From Vespa crabro (lineage: Eukaryota; Arthropoda; Insecta; Hymenoptera; Vespidae): a DNA stretch of 64,000 nucleotides. The position numbers and the translations under genes are program-made. The notes beneath the pieces are model-generated. The model did no database searches and was not told the origin of the DNA. It saw only the letters and a list, made by a program, of their open reading frames with translations. The stretch lies in assembly GCF_910589235.1 (NCBI RefSeq), contig NC_060955.1, positions 8,445,694 to 8,509,693 on the forward strand, in the 5' to 3' direction. Below, piece by piece: positions 13,879 through 27,628 of this stretch (the stretch's first letter is position 1; each line of letters starts with the position of its first letter).

Positions 13879-15611
13879 CTGGAGAAGTGGTTCACAGTCC
13901 TAATAGTTTTTCATTTATTTCGTTCTGTTAAAATCTTCTCGGATCGTCAATTTCGGAATTGTACTCTCATTTTTTTCTTATTTCATCTTAGAAATTTCTT
14001 CATAAACATACACATGTTTATAGAGATAAAAATGATCCTTGGTTAATCTAGATCTTCTTTAGAATAATCTTTAGAGAATAATTAACCTGTTAATCGGGTA
14101 AAATGATTTAATTAAAATAAGATTATACTTATCTTGAGATAAAAAGATAAATAAAACATTTGAAGAGTCCAGTGCTAGAAGGAGCTATACCACAACAGTA
14201 ATATTGTGAAATAGTAAGGCTTTTATGAAAAATAGTGTTTCAATAGAAATCGTGTAATTAGAACTGCTATTTTTTTTTTTTGTTTAAACTTATTAATATG
14301 AAGGTAGTGTATATGGGGAAATGTTTTACTTTTTATTATATTGTATTTTCTGTATACTTAAATCTGAAAATTGGATTAAAATAGAAGCTTTGCAAAGCAT
14401 TTTATTTAAGAACCAGAAATTTTGCTAATTTGCATCTTACAACTATTAAGAAGACGTTATATCAATTTTTCTTTTTTATGATTAATTTATCTGAAGTTTT
14501 CTATTTCAATTAGAAATACATGAACGTGCATTTACAGATAATTTTAATGTTTATTACTAATAGTTTTACTTATGGATAATTTTTTCAATTAACAAATTAA
14601 CGACAACAAATTCTTTCTTAGAATTCGTCTAGTTTTGTCGTTCTTTACGAAACTATTTCGATGATAAATCGAACGACTACATTGCGAACGATATTAATCA
14701 TTTAAATATTATTTCGTATACCACTCGAATTTGATCGTTCAAAAGGAATAAAAAGAATTAATAATTCGATAAAGTAGCGTGCCAACATTTTGCAAACGAA
14801 ATTTGCATTGGTACGTAAGTATCGATCCGTCATTTTTCCAAGTGTTTCGGAGTTCAAAATTGAATTAAACAAAAACGAAGCTAAAGAAGAAAGGCAACGA
14901 AAAAAAAAAAGAAAAAGAACAAAAAAAATGTGTTTTGTTATAGCTTCGTCTTTATTACTGAATGGTTAGCGGAGTGGTGGGGGCGGTGAATAAAAAAGGA
15001 AAAACAAGTATTAAAAAGGGAGAAAAGGAGGTGGGTGTGATTGATGCACGCCGCTTATCGTTGACATGGACCGCAGAAGATAGTCGGAGCATACCTCTTA
15101 TTACTGCGACACGAAATGCTCATATTATCATTATTTTTATTAAACACCTCGCTTCCGCTCCTTTTTTTTTATTAGTGCGCATAAGTGCCTCAGAATGTTC
15201 ATTAAATTTTATTGATTCGTTTCCTTCGTATCTTGCGTTATTTTAAATTTCATTTTCGTGCTCATGGGACGATCGAACGGTCCAACGACGCATTCATCGA
15301 TCATTTTCCTGTACATATTTCGTTTACTTCCCAACTAAATTAATAGCTAGTTTATATCCGTAGATTAATGTTTGCTAAATGTAAATTATTATATACTTAA
15401 TAAGAACTTTTACTATAGTATGGTTACACTAATACAAGTTATATGATAATTTTACATTATATAATATATTGTTTCTTTTTTCATTTTCAATTATAGAGTG
15501 TTATTATTTGAAATCAAATGTAAAATCAAGTATGATTGACATATCTATTAAAAAATTTTCTAAAAAAAAATTATAATTTTTCCTACGATTATAGAGATAC
15601 TCAAAAATTTA

Positions 15612-15666
<55 letters not shown>

Positions 15667-18228
15667 CTGACGTACGAATAAGCTTCGTGGCTGGCACGAT
15701 AAACGAACTTGAAAATCGACTCTCTTCGACTTAGATAACAAATAGAAAGGAAAGGATCACGAATTATGTGACGCGTAGAACCGTCTAATGATCGTGATCG
15801 GTGTAGATTTCAAAGAGACATGCGAAAAAGCTGAGAGCGATGTTGTATCATAGATTTAGATACACTCGCGTCATTATTTTTTGTTATATTTATTAAGAAA
15901 TATATGAGCGAGTGTCTATCCTCGAACGAATGGATCTCCTTTCGTCCTCGACGACGTAGTCGACACGAAGAGAGAAAGGGGGAAAAGACTTCTCGCGATG
16001 AAAATCAGTAATACGAACGAAGGTAATCGCAGTGATTACATTCGCGCGCACGATACGCGTACTCAACTCCTCAGTGACATAATGACGATATAATAAGAGA
16101 AAGAGACAAGACAGTTAGATTCGATTACCAGACACGTCGGAAAGGATGCATACTTATATATACATATGTATGTACTTATGTATGTCTATCTCTCTTCATT
16201 CGATTCGTTTACTTACATAATTCGAAATCTCGCTTGTAGAAATACATTTCATAAACTTAATCTTTACTTTTTCTCTATCTCTCTCTTTCTCTTTCTCTCT
16301 CTCTTTCTTTCTTTCTCTCTCTTTCTTCTTAAATCAAAGACCTTATTCTCGGTATATTTAATATAATTATATATGAAAAATGATATACATATGTGTATAT
16401 ATATACATATAAATACTTCTTTATTTCTTTTTTCTGAACTTAACATTTGGAGACATTGACTTCGAATTTGTTTTTCCATTTGGACTCGGGTACAACGAAG
16501 TTTTTTCTACAGCATAAATCGTCCTCCTTGTTTCCGAGTAGTCGTCTGTATAAATGGGAACGATTTAGCCTAGTGGCCCCGGTTGTAGATATCTTAATTT
16601 CGTGAACATTTACTTCTTCGAAGAATGGTAGATACGCTCGAAAAAAGAATGAAAGAAATAAAGAGAGAAATAGGAAGAGAAAAAGATGAAAGAGAAAGAA
16701 AGAAAGATAGAGAGAGAGACGGAGAAAGAGCTTTATCTCGAGCCGTAGTCTTGTAGCTAATTTATAAGCCGAGTTAGCTCGACGATAGTAGGACCTGTTC
16801 ACAAATTAAATGTCTCCATCCTTCGGCATTTCCCAGAGAATGTTCGCAAGAAAAGAGAGAATAAAAAGAGAGAGAGAGAGAGAAAGAGAGAGAGAATTTC
16901 TAGCCACCGAGTTAAGACATGTGCGTAAAACAAACGAAATTTTTTCTTTATTATCAATTTATATTTCTTAGTTTTTCAATTTTTCTTTTGATAAAAAGGA
17001 AATATCAAATCCGTGATACTTTTTTTTGTAGGTATTTTCTACCTTTCTCTTGCTACCTACCGTGTAGTGCCCATTAACGTTTCTCCTTTTGTCTCTCTTC
17101 TCTCGTGCGTGTCGCACGAAACGCATTATCCCTATGACAGACTTTCATAATCTCTACTCGCGAAGTATATATATATACTTTATATATATATTTTATATAT
17201 ACTTTATATATATATTTTATATATATACTTTATATATATAATATATATATATATATTTATTTAACTATATGACTATATATTTATATATATATTTATATGT
17301 AGTATATTTACTTACATAATTCAGTTCGTCCATCGGACCGTTTACAGTCATGACAAATGGTAATCGTTCTTTGTTAGCTCCTCGTTGCTTTATCTTTAAC
17401 TTTCCCCTCAAAGAGAATTATCGGTACGATGCCGTGTTACATTATTTTTCTACCTCCTACGTTCTCCTGGTCGGAGCATTTCGATTCGAGCGAAATAAAT
17501 CCGAAAAAGCGAAACGAGACTCTCGAAATGCATGACTGTGCCCACCGTAATACGATAAACGCACCGAGAGCGTGTTCTCCTCGCAATGCATTTTTATTTT
17601 AAAGAAGAAAAGAGATAAAAAATATCGGAGATCTGCGGAAATCGTTTACATATTTTTTTAGGAATTGCCCTTTTTAATCGTGATTTGCAATATTCGTTCT
17701 ATATAAACATATAACTTCTAAGTCACAGATTCATGTATCTTTAGTTCTGAAGATTTTTCATTTTATCGTCATAAAATTAATTTTACTTTGTATCTCGAAG
17801 TTTTTCATGTTTCTTAAGTATAAATTATAATCATTATAGTATATGTAATATTAAAACTTTTTTTCATACATATTATATATATTATTATTCTATAATTCTA
17901 TAATTTTAATATATATATTCTATAGTGTTTTATTATTCAATAATATTATTCTATAATATATTATACAAATCTTCATGTTATATATTTCTATTAAAAAGAA
18001 AAATGTTATAAAGGGTCAAAAACAAAAAAAAAAGAAAAGAAACAAAAAGATACGAAAAAATACATACATAAGTTTGGAATCGAAGTAATTTCTACGAAAT
18101 CGTTAATTTCGTATGCACGTTTTCAATCGATATCTTCCTTAGCAGAAAACGATATCGCAAATACATCCATTTCGAAATGGTTTAAACAATGTTGGTCGAG
18201 GCAGCTTACCTTCCCTTCGTTTACCTCT

Positions 18229-18229
<1 letters not shown>

Positions 18230-18279
<50 letters not shown>

Positions 18280-18316
18280 CTCTCTCTCTCTTTCTTTCTC
18301 TCTCTCTCTCTTTCTT

Positions 18317-18375
<59 letters not shown>

Positions 18376-18388
18376 CTCTCTCTTTCTG
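18230..18388. repeat. Long (TC)n microsatellite
   Basis: About 160 bases of almost pure TC with periodic TTTC interruptions, the longest dinucleotide tract in the window. The interruptions recur at regular distances, suggesting larger blocks were duplicated after the interruption arose. Confidence 0.95.
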
Positions 18389-20593
18389 TTTCTGTTTTTT
18401 TCTTTTCTTATGAAAAGATCTCTTTCGCTTCGACGACGAGACACGGACCTAAAACGTTCTATCTCCAGAAGAAAGGGACACGATTAGTATAAGCACTCGA
18501 CTTATCTTAACAGGGTACGGGCATTCGGTCCAACCAGTCTCACTCAGTCTCGCGTTAATCTCACCTAATCATGGCTCTATTTAGATCCACGCCGAGACTG
18601 GAGAAGTTCTTTAAGAGGATATTCGTGTTTAACTCGTCCACGCTCGCCTTACGGTTCTTTAATCGTTCGAAATTTGTTGCTCACCGCGCGGAACATCTTT
18701 CGAATCCCCAAAAGAAACCATCCTCTTCCACTTTTCAGTATGTAATTTTCACGAGACGTTTTAGTCTCAAATCGTAAACCTATCTCGATCGGACTTTCTC
18801 ACCCTCCTTTTTTCTCCCATAGTTAACTTAAATCTATCGAATTTCTATGAACCGACGTTGGAAACGTAGAAAAGAGAAGGAGAATGAAATGAACGAAAAA
18901 TTCTCGTCAAACTCGCGCTTTCGTCCTTTCGATCGTTACGACAGCGAAGAATTATGTTTTCCTTTCACTGTTGCGACTTAATAGCGCTGCGCATGACTAA
19001 GCAAACGCATTACGCGATTTTTTTCTTCGTTTTCATTTTTTTCTCTTTCTCTCCCTCTCTCTCCTTCTCCGCTTCCTCATTTCGTTCAAGAAGAAAAAAA
19101 ATCGAATTGTTATTCTTCTCTGAACATGTATAAGTCGTTTAGAAATGAGTCGTATTGTTTTCCCCTTTTATGTGTACGTACGTGCGTACGTGCGCACGCG
19201 CATTTATATGTGTGTATGCTTATACGTATGGGATACCTTTAAAACCCTCCCACGCGTCCCTTACTCTCCGACGGTGCAATCGTGACGTCGATCGAACTCT
19301 GGAGCAGCTCTTTCATCTTCGTTTTCGATTGCCCTATCATTTCCAACGATACATCTAACCGGAACGCTTCGGTAGTTTTCGATCTATGAAACGATCGACG
19401 TCACGTTAATAACGATCATCATTTCGCGGTTATCGTTGATATAAAAATCTATTATTTTCTCCTTTCTTGGCCTTCTCCACTCGTCGCAGAAATTGCGATA
19501 CTCGTAACACGCCTTATCCAAAGGTCGATTGCTTTCGATCATTAACACCGATACCGTTAGTCTCCTAGCTGTGTCAGGAAGACATCAATTTGCTCTTTGT
19601 CTTCTCGATAGTATCTCTTTCGCTTTTGAATTTTATATATGTATATACATATATTTATATATACAGAGTAGCTCAATAATTGTAAGAAAAGTCTTGAAAA
19701 AATAAAACAAAATTGAAAAATAAGATTTTTTTTTTATATAAAGATTTATTCTCAATAGGATCAATTTTAATATTAATATTTTATTCTGTAACATCGATTT
19801 ATTTTTGAATAATGAATCACAAAATTAATGAATCACAAAATTAATGGATCACAAAGTAAAAAAAACAATACATGGATATATTAGAGTCATTATTTTAAAA
19901 TTTATTTTAAACTTAATTTATTTTAAACTAATTTTATTTTAAGAATGAAATTTATGTATTAAGAAAAAATAGCCATAAATTTTTCAAATTGCCCTCGTAT
20001 ATCTATCAATTACGTTTCTTTCCAAAATTTTTACAAACATTTTCAAGTTACTATTGAAATATTCTATTATTTGACAAAGACATTAAAACGTTTATTATAT
20101 AAACATAATAAGAAAGAAACACTACATTGTTAACAATGTTGTTTGAAGTACAGAGATCTGAAGTTTGCGATCGTCCTATCATTTCAATGGAAACCCTTGG
20201 CCTTGAAGGAGTCGTCGAAACGATCGATAATCGAGTTCTCTCCGAATAGTGTACGAAAATCTTGTTTCGAGCTCGTTGTAGTTGGTTTCGACGATTGTTC
20301 GATTATACCGCGTTGAAGAGTGTCGAAGGAGAAAAGAAAAAAGTTACCTATGTATAAAGAAATAAACAGAAAGGAATAGAGGGATATATAAAGAAAAACA
20401 ACAAAATACACAAAAAGGTAGAACTTCATCGTATTGGTGAGTCTTGCTCATTCAATCGTAACATTAAAATTAATAACATTTCAGTCGTGCGTTATTGTTA
20501 TTATTACCGAAGCAGGTGGCTCGATGTGTAGTAGTGTGGTGTGCTTTCATAGTTAGGGCGGTTTGATTTCGCGTGACTCCCCGATATTGGAGC

Positions 20594-20632
<39 letters not shown>

Positions 20633-23100
20633 TACGCCCGCACACATATTTACATACATACATTAACACATAAACACATAAGCGTTGATATGAAAACGTG
20701 TTCATAGAAGACGAGGCGACGCACGTTCTAGCGCATTTGATTCACCATATATATGTGTATATGTATATATCTATATACATACATACATACATATATATAC
20801 ACATATACATAGCTATTATGTAAGCTCGCTACGTATTCGAACGTATTCGTATATTCGAATGTATATTTATGTAGGCAGCCACCCCATTGCGCCGGCCACC
20901 AACCGCTAACCGCCACGCTAATGTTCCTAATTACATCCTTGTTTGATTCCTGTTAGTTCGTGGAGCATTAAGTCGCGCTCGCGACCTCGCGCGAGACTAA
21001 CGTCGATCGCGAATCTTGGCCCTTTGCCAACGACCCTTTCCTTTCCTTTCTTCTTTCCTTCTTTCCCCTCTTTTCTTCCAACCCTTCGTTACGTGTCCGA
21101 TCATTACTTCTCTTACCTTTTTACCTTTCCTCCTTATTTTCTCTTTCCCGAAACCGGACGACGACTATCGTTGCCTCGTGCTTTCGCAGAATGTTCCGGC
21201 TAATTATGGAAAAGTTGGCGAGATTATCTAACAAAATTGGTTTTAACCGAGCTTACTCGATAAATATCTACTTACCTACGTATATTTTTCGTGCTAAGTA
21301 AGCTCAAAAGATCTTGATATTCTTTTTTATATTGTTTCACAAGTTGATTATTAAGTTCCAAAAGTCATGATGTTTTTTTTTATTTCACTGTGTATACGTG
21401 TAGAAAGCAAAGGAATCGAAAAAGTAATCGTTGATATTTCTAACATTTCGTAGATATAGAAATTTGAAAATTAGTCGTCGAAAGGTATCCGCATTCTTAA
21501 ACTACTAATAATTCACTTCGACGAAGTTGCTAAAGTAAATCGAAGGGAATCTCGATGTCGGGAAAGTCCAAGGTGAACAATTATTACGGTGAAAATGGTT
21601 GCGATGATAATCGTCGTCCTCGGTAGATCGTTCTTTGTTTCTTCGAAATTAGTCTCATCAGTTAGCCATTCCTCATAAAATCACGTTTCCTATAATTCTA
21701 TATACATACATCGAATCCGACGATCATACTCGTTGCTAAGCGATTCTTCGATGGTTATTCACTTTATACGTCCTGTTTATCTTCAATTGATGTTAGTGAA
21801 AGTTATACTGTGATGACAAAAGAGCCTTTTTTCCTTAAAAAAAAAAAAAGAGAAAATGAAAAAAAAAATGAAAAAAGTAGAAACATTTCAAACGTCTACG
21901 AAATCATCAATGAAAACACTTGATATGTGTGAGATCTTTGAAGAAAACAAATTTATCAATATTTTGAGCACCGGTTTACTTTGAGCGCCGAACGCTTCAC
22001 AGTATGAATTTCAAATTCTCTTTCAATAAAGGATCACGAAACCGAACGTAGTTAAATAAATTGTACGATTCGTGATATGTTTTTTATTTTATCTTTTTTT
22101 TTTTAGCCGATATTCGCGAACACAATCTCGGCATTCATAACGTCGCCACGTTTTTGAATGCACAAATAGGCAAAAAACAATTCAAGTCGCAATAATAACA
22201 AACAAAACACATCTTTTACAACAAGATAATTTTCTCAAATTCATCCTTTCGTTCAGTCATCAAAACATTTGTACTTGTGCTAATTTTCGCAACTATGTAA
22301 TAGGATGCATAACCAAATAAAAAATTTGTTAAAAAATAAAAACAGAAAAAGAAAGCAATAATCGTTCGTTTCGTATATTTTTAAAAGAATGAAAAACTTC
22401 GTTTTCTAAAGCGGACCAGAAATCGCGTGACGTTGAGTCTTTACGAAAAGAAACATAGTATCCTGCATTATCATCAAAAAAGAGTCGACGACTAGCGAAA
22501 ATCACTTGTCCCTCATCTGCCGTCTCGCGAGCATGATATTAACGTTTGCCAAATTCGATTCGCTTTTTAACGGATCGCCTTTGTGAATCTCCGAAGGTTT
22601 GTCCCGTGCAAATAAGCGATCCTAATGAAACCAAACCTTTTTCGTTATGCATACGGTACTCATAAAAAGTTTTAACACTATTTATTCAGCTATAATCTCT
22701 TCTTAATCATTTCTTTTTAATTCTTTACTCGCTGACAGTTTTAATTCTACAAAATTATTAAACCAAATATTGTATGATGTCTGTTATTTACGATAAAATG
22801 ATTATCAGAATAAACTTATCCCTTTTCGATATTTTTCATAGTCACCGTGTATATAATCGACGAGTCTAGAAGAAAGAAAAATACGAAGAGAAGGCGAGTA
22901 GGTTGATCGTGATCGCGTGCTGGTCATCATCTCGACGAAAGCCAAGAGAATAAAAGTAGTAGGAAAAATTGCGAAGAGCAACAGCAGCAGCAGTTGCAGT
23001 GCGGAATCGGTGTTGCGGTTTTTTTAACGATGGAACCTGACTTTAGTGGGCCACCATGTGTCTCGGAAATCCTTTGGCGGCCTTCTTTAACTTTATTTAA

Positions 23101-23166
23101 CTTCCTTCCTTCTTTCCTTCCTTCCTTCCTTCCTTCCTTCCTTCCTTCCTTCCTTCCTCTCTTTCT
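23101..23166. repeat. (CCTT)n tetranucleotide repeat
   Basis: A near-perfect CCTT run of about 60 bases ending in a CT-rich tail. Confidence 0.93.
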
Positions 23167-24432
23167 TCCTAATCCTCATATTTTCTTTCTCTTTCGAGGA
23201 CGGGGGGTAAACATATGCTTAATGATTTCACGAAGAAATCTGTTACTCGCTGTAATCACTGGATCACCGCTTGTCAATGAAAAATAAACCGCGAAAGGAA
23301 TTAGGCACCTGCTGTTGCCAATACTATTGCAAGATGAACCAAGATCACGAAATCCGTTCTTCGCAGCATGAAAGCGTGCAGACACGCGTGCACCCAACGA
23401 CAATGCAGTTACACCATATGGGTGAGCTTCGTTTTTCAATTCAACCGAACGAATGCGGTTTTTATATTAGGATACAAACGTGATGCATCGAAACTACTAC
23501 CGTGCTGCGGTTTCGCGATTTTACGATGCAATCCAAAAGGATTTTTCTTTCTCAAATATGTTCATCTTTTTCAATTCTTTTTTTTATTTTTTAGTTTTTT
23601 ATTCTTCTTTTAGCTTTCTAATACGATAAATCACAATGCTATGTAATTTTGAAGTAACAAATTTGCATTTGATCACAAAATTAATTATTTCCAATCCAAT
23701 GTATTGATGTTTTCCATGTTTTTTATAAGCATAAATTGTAATTAGTATAACATGCAATTATGCTATTATATTTTACTATATATATTGCTACACGCAACCA
23801 TGCGTTTAAATGAAAAAGAACTTTAATAACCGAACGAATAACAATTTATTTACAATTTAACAACTTAACAGAATAAGTTAATAAAATATTCTTTTAATAA
23901 AATATTCAAATATTTTGTAACGTTCGCGAATCACATCTTTTCAGACCGAGTTCCCTTAAAAGACAGACGACAACCTGTAATTATATGTCAAAATTTCTGA
24001 ATGTCTAAAAACGTCCTTCTAGTTTTGAGTTTACTCCGAATTCCTCTAGGCCGACTCGTAACAATATCTAATATAGTATAGGTATCAGACACATTTTGAT
24101 ATAGATAAAATGTAATAAATACAAGAAAATAAGATCATTAGATCAAAAATCATTTATTTTATTTGAGTATCAATTATGTCGATCATGAATAGACATACGC
24201 ATAAAAAAATAAAAAAGAAATAAAAAAAATAAATTTCAAGACAAAGAAGAAAACAGAAAAATCATTCTCATGTTTTTCTCAAACAATCGTACGAGAAAGA
24301 TAGAAAGATAACTAGGAAATTTTTCGGAGATCTCCCATGTGGCGAAACGACGCTCGAAATCATGGAAATCTATTCGGTGCGCGATGATTCTTTGACAGGA
24401 GTTTCTCCCTTTCGTCCGGTTCCATTCTATGG

Positions 24433-24436
<4 letters not shown>

Positions 24437-24513
<77 letters not shown>

Positions 24514-24950
24514 TTCTCTCTCTTTCTCTTTCTCTCTTTCTCTCTTTCTCTCACGATATGGCGCGTGCGCGTGCCTACGCGCGAAGAGAATAAAATATAC
24601 ATGAATCTCCTTTTCTAAAATATTCAAATCTCCTGTCGTCGGATCAAATAACTCGCGGGGTATCGAGTCGCTGTGGTGGCCCCGAAGTGGTCTCAGGCCA
24701 TGAATATCATGACTGACCAAACTCGACTCTCATACCAGTCACGTTCTGACGATTCCCGTAAGGCGTGGTCCGGAGTCGGTTTCCGGAAATCATCCTATCA
24801 AGTTACTCTGCTACGATCGGCTGCTCTTCCACATCGACACGTTGCTTTCCGTTCTTCTTTTCCTTTCTTTTCTTCTCCCTTGTTTCCTTTCTTTTCTTTT
24901 CTTTTCTTTTCTTTTCTTTTCTTTTCTTTTATTTTCTTTTCTTCCTCTTC
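24437..24950. repeat. (TC)n tract and nearby (TTTTC)n tract
   Basis: A TC-rich microsatellite with TTTC interruptions spans about 24,437-24,555. A pentanucleotide TTTTC run spans about 24,838-24,950. Both have the pyrimidine strand on +. The sequence between them (about 24,560-24,837) is ordinary mixed DNA without a supported gene. Confidence 0.9.
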
Positions 24951-25097
24951 ATTAGATTTTTTGTGTTATTCGATGTTGGATAGCAAAGTATAATTTATCG
25001 ATAAAGAGAAGGAATGGTTAGTCGAATGCTCTGAAATGTAAATGATATAACATGAAAAACATTATATACAAAATAACATTTTCAAGGAAAAATAATA

Positions 25098-25620
25098 TAA
25101 CATGGCTATTCACGATTTAAAATCGATGAATAAGACAAAGATAAATTGAAATTTCTGAAATTAAAAAAAAATTTGGCACAGCCAGATTTATAAGATTTAA
25201 GAATAGATTAGTAAAAGTGAATTAATGCTTTCTAAATTAAAAAATATATATATGTAGCTTTGTCAAATTCATGATTTAGAGTCAATGAATGAAGTAAAAA
25301 TTATTCGAAGTCTCTAAAATTTAGAAAAAATATGTAACATTGTCAAATTCATATGATTAAGAATCGAAAGTTTTTAAAATGTAGAAAAAATATGTAATAT
25401 CGCTAGATCCATACAACTTAGAATCGACGAGTAATGCCAAGATAAATCGAAGTCTATAAAATATAAAAAATGATATGTACCATCACTAGATCCATAAGAT
25501 TTAAAATAGATGGTTAAAGCAAAGTCAAATTGAAGTCTTTGAAATTAAAAGAAAATATGAAACTACTGTTAGATTCATACAATTTAGAATCGATGAATAA
25601 GCAAAATAAATTTTCTCAAA
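25098..25620. repeat. Minisatellite, about seven copies of a ~78-bp unit
   Basis: The pattern GATTTAGAATCGATGAATAA, AGCAAAGATAAATTGAAGTC, TCTAAAATTAGAAAAAATAT and GTAACATTGTTAGATTCATA recurs in order. Anchors on the first part lie near 25,117, 25,194, 25,272, 25,352, 25,417, 25,496 and 25,578, giving a spacing of about 65-82 bases. The fourth copy is shortened. Divergence between copies is substantial. Confidence 0.85.
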
Positions 25621-25952
25621 TTTTTATTATATATGTATATATATATAATTGTCATATTTAATTAACTATTAAATAATTGACTATTAAATTTAGTTTAACT
25701 TTAAATTACAGGAAATGGGATCGACGATAATTTTGGATATCGCCCATTCGATCATTAAACTCTAGTAGATGATTTAATCAACGACCTTCGATAAATAATT
25801 ACATGAACGAACTTTCGGTCGTAAAGCATCGTATTTGCGATCGATATTCGCAAGACTATCCTTCGATAGTCACCTTTAAGGAAAACTCAAGCTCATAAAT
25901 TCAATGTATCATTGTCCTCGAACGATGACAATGGAAAGCGCTGAATCGGTAG

Positions 25953-25991
<39 letters not shown>

Positions 25992-26942
25992 CGTGGTTTA
26001 AAATCACATAATCTTCTCTTTCTCATAAATTCAATTTTTTCGATGTTGAACTTCAAAGGATTCAGTTTAAAATATCTATCGATTTATTATTCAAATGAAA
26101 ATATTAACGATCTATTTACCCATTAATTTTTTTCTTATGTTTCAGAAAAGAAATGTTAACGAAGCGGTCGTTATTTTATTTAGAGTCAAAGAAAAAAAAG
26201 TCTCTTCCTCGATATGGTTCTGTCAAAGAAAATGATTGATTTCGTTCGCATCGTAGAAAAGTAAGCACCCATCGCCTTAACTCGAGTGATAACCGGAATC
26301 AACGTTGAATATTCAAGGTGCGTGGTTCGATTAGTTTGAAACTATCTAAGTTTCCACTAGCTTGTCTCTTGAAACTTGTTCGAGATAATCTCGAAAAAAA
26401 ATTTGTCTAGCAACATAAGAGCTGTATCGTATCAAAAACATTTTTCCTCTGTTATTCCAACCCTCGTGTGATCCTGCGTCGACGAAAAAAGGAGAAATTC
26501 GTATTTTTCTTCTTGCGTCTATGTGTTTGTGGAGAAGAGGGGGAAAGATATCAAAATGATGATCGAGTTTATGACGGCCGTCGATTTTTCATATTCCGTC
26601 TGCGAATTTAAAAGCCGCGCGCTTTTAGCGGTTTTTTTAAAACGAAGTAATCCTCTCTCAAAGCTGCTTCGGGAACAACTTCGGTCCATCTCTACAACGA
26701 TAATCTACGTTTTCTCTTCCTCTCTTCTTTCTATCATCGTCAACGTCGCTCTTCGCAGCTACGCGTAAGAGCTTCGAACAAGGTCGTAAACCATCCGGTA
26801 GTTAACACCCGACTTTAGAATAGTAACACGCTACTTGACTACTGTGCTCGATACTCTCTATCTCTCTAGTTGATTTGCCATCACATTTCCTTTCTTTCTC
26901 CCTTTGATATACAACTACATATATACAAACGTATACATATAC

Positions 26943-26997
<55 letters not shown>

Positions 26998-27024
26998 GAG
27001 AGAGAGAGAGAGAAAGAGAAAGAG
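25621..27024. other. Non-coding stretch
   Basis: Nothing gene-like is supported. A short (GA)n tract lies at 25,957-25,989, and a compound (TA)n(GA)n tract at about 26,935-27,025 abuts the following inverted repeat. An 81-codon frame at 26,523-26,768 shows no recognisable motif and starts at a non-ATG codon. Confidence 0.6.
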
Positions 27025-27025
27025 A

Positions 27026-27556
27026 ATGTAACAAGGTTACGCGCTAAACTTCAGGAATGAATTCCTCATATATAAAGAAGAAAAATAAATTCTATCAATA
27101 TGAATCTGGAAATGATTAACTTTTATATTATAAAACTTTCGAATACGATCTTACTCCAATTATGTTCATTTGTTGTAATTACGATGTACTCTGTTGACAT
27201 TTCCTTATATAAAATGTTTAAAATGTCCACTTTCTGCTTGAATATAAGCCTCAGCTCATCATTTCAGTGAGTTACAAACAGTACAAAATTTCAAGTTCTG
27301 AAGCTTGTTAGGTGTGTTCGAGTTTTTCCTATTGAATGTTTGATATTCATTCTATTGTGTTGGTTAGACAATGTACTTAAATGAATGCATTGGCATCAGT
27401 ATAATTCATTTATGGTTTGGTGATTATACTTGGAATATAATTAATTCTTATAATTCAGAAATTAAGCATTTCCAGTCCCATGTTGATAGAACCTATTTTT
27501 CTTCTCTACGTACGAAGAATCCATTCCTGGAATTTTAATGCATAGTTTTGTTACAT
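27026..27556. mobile_element. Inverted-repeat element, probable non-autonomous DNA transposon
   Basis: The left arm (about 27,026-27,118) and the reverse complement of the right arm (about 27,461-27,556) match along their whole length. Shared blocks include TGTAACAA, AGGAATG, AGAAGAAAAATA, TTCTATCAA and CTGGAAATG. The arms are about 95 bases each, roughly 75-80% alike, and enclose about 340 bases. TA-rich simple repeats lie outside both arms, so a TA target duplication cannot be resolved. The interior has no open reading frame of note. This fits a miniature inverted-repeat element or a deleted Tc1/mariner-type element; the transcript would fold into a long hairpin. Confidence 0.7.
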
Positions 27557-27559
27557 CTT

Positions 27560-27574
27560 GTATATGCATATATA

Positions 27575-27628
<54 letters not shown>

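Larger units (their letters stand above)
13191..25090. other. AT-rich non-coding stretch with many microsatellites
   Basis: I see no supportable gene. A GC-rich patch at about 13,150-13,330 directly follows the minisatellite. (TA)n tracts lie at 13,824-13,876, 15,613-15,665 and 17,166-17,310. The longest (TC)n run is at 18,230-18,388. A CA run is at 20,596-20,630, a CCTT run at 23,101-23,166, TC at 24,437-24,555 and a TTTTC pentamer run at 24,838-24,950. A 68-codon ATG frame at 18,571-18,777 is basic and follows a TCAGT initiator-like motif, but nothing else supports it. A short triple repeat of AATGAATCACAAAATT lies near 19,810-19,856. Confidence 0.6.

Noticed and set aside
18139..18444. Arg/Glu-rich frame across the (TC)n tract, and the Ser/Leu-rich frame opposite
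   Set aside because: Pure translation of a dinucleotide repeat with no start or flanking coding signal.
18571..18777. Basic 68-codon ATG frame after a TCAGT initiator-like motif
   Set aside because: No second line of evidence; length and composition are within chance.
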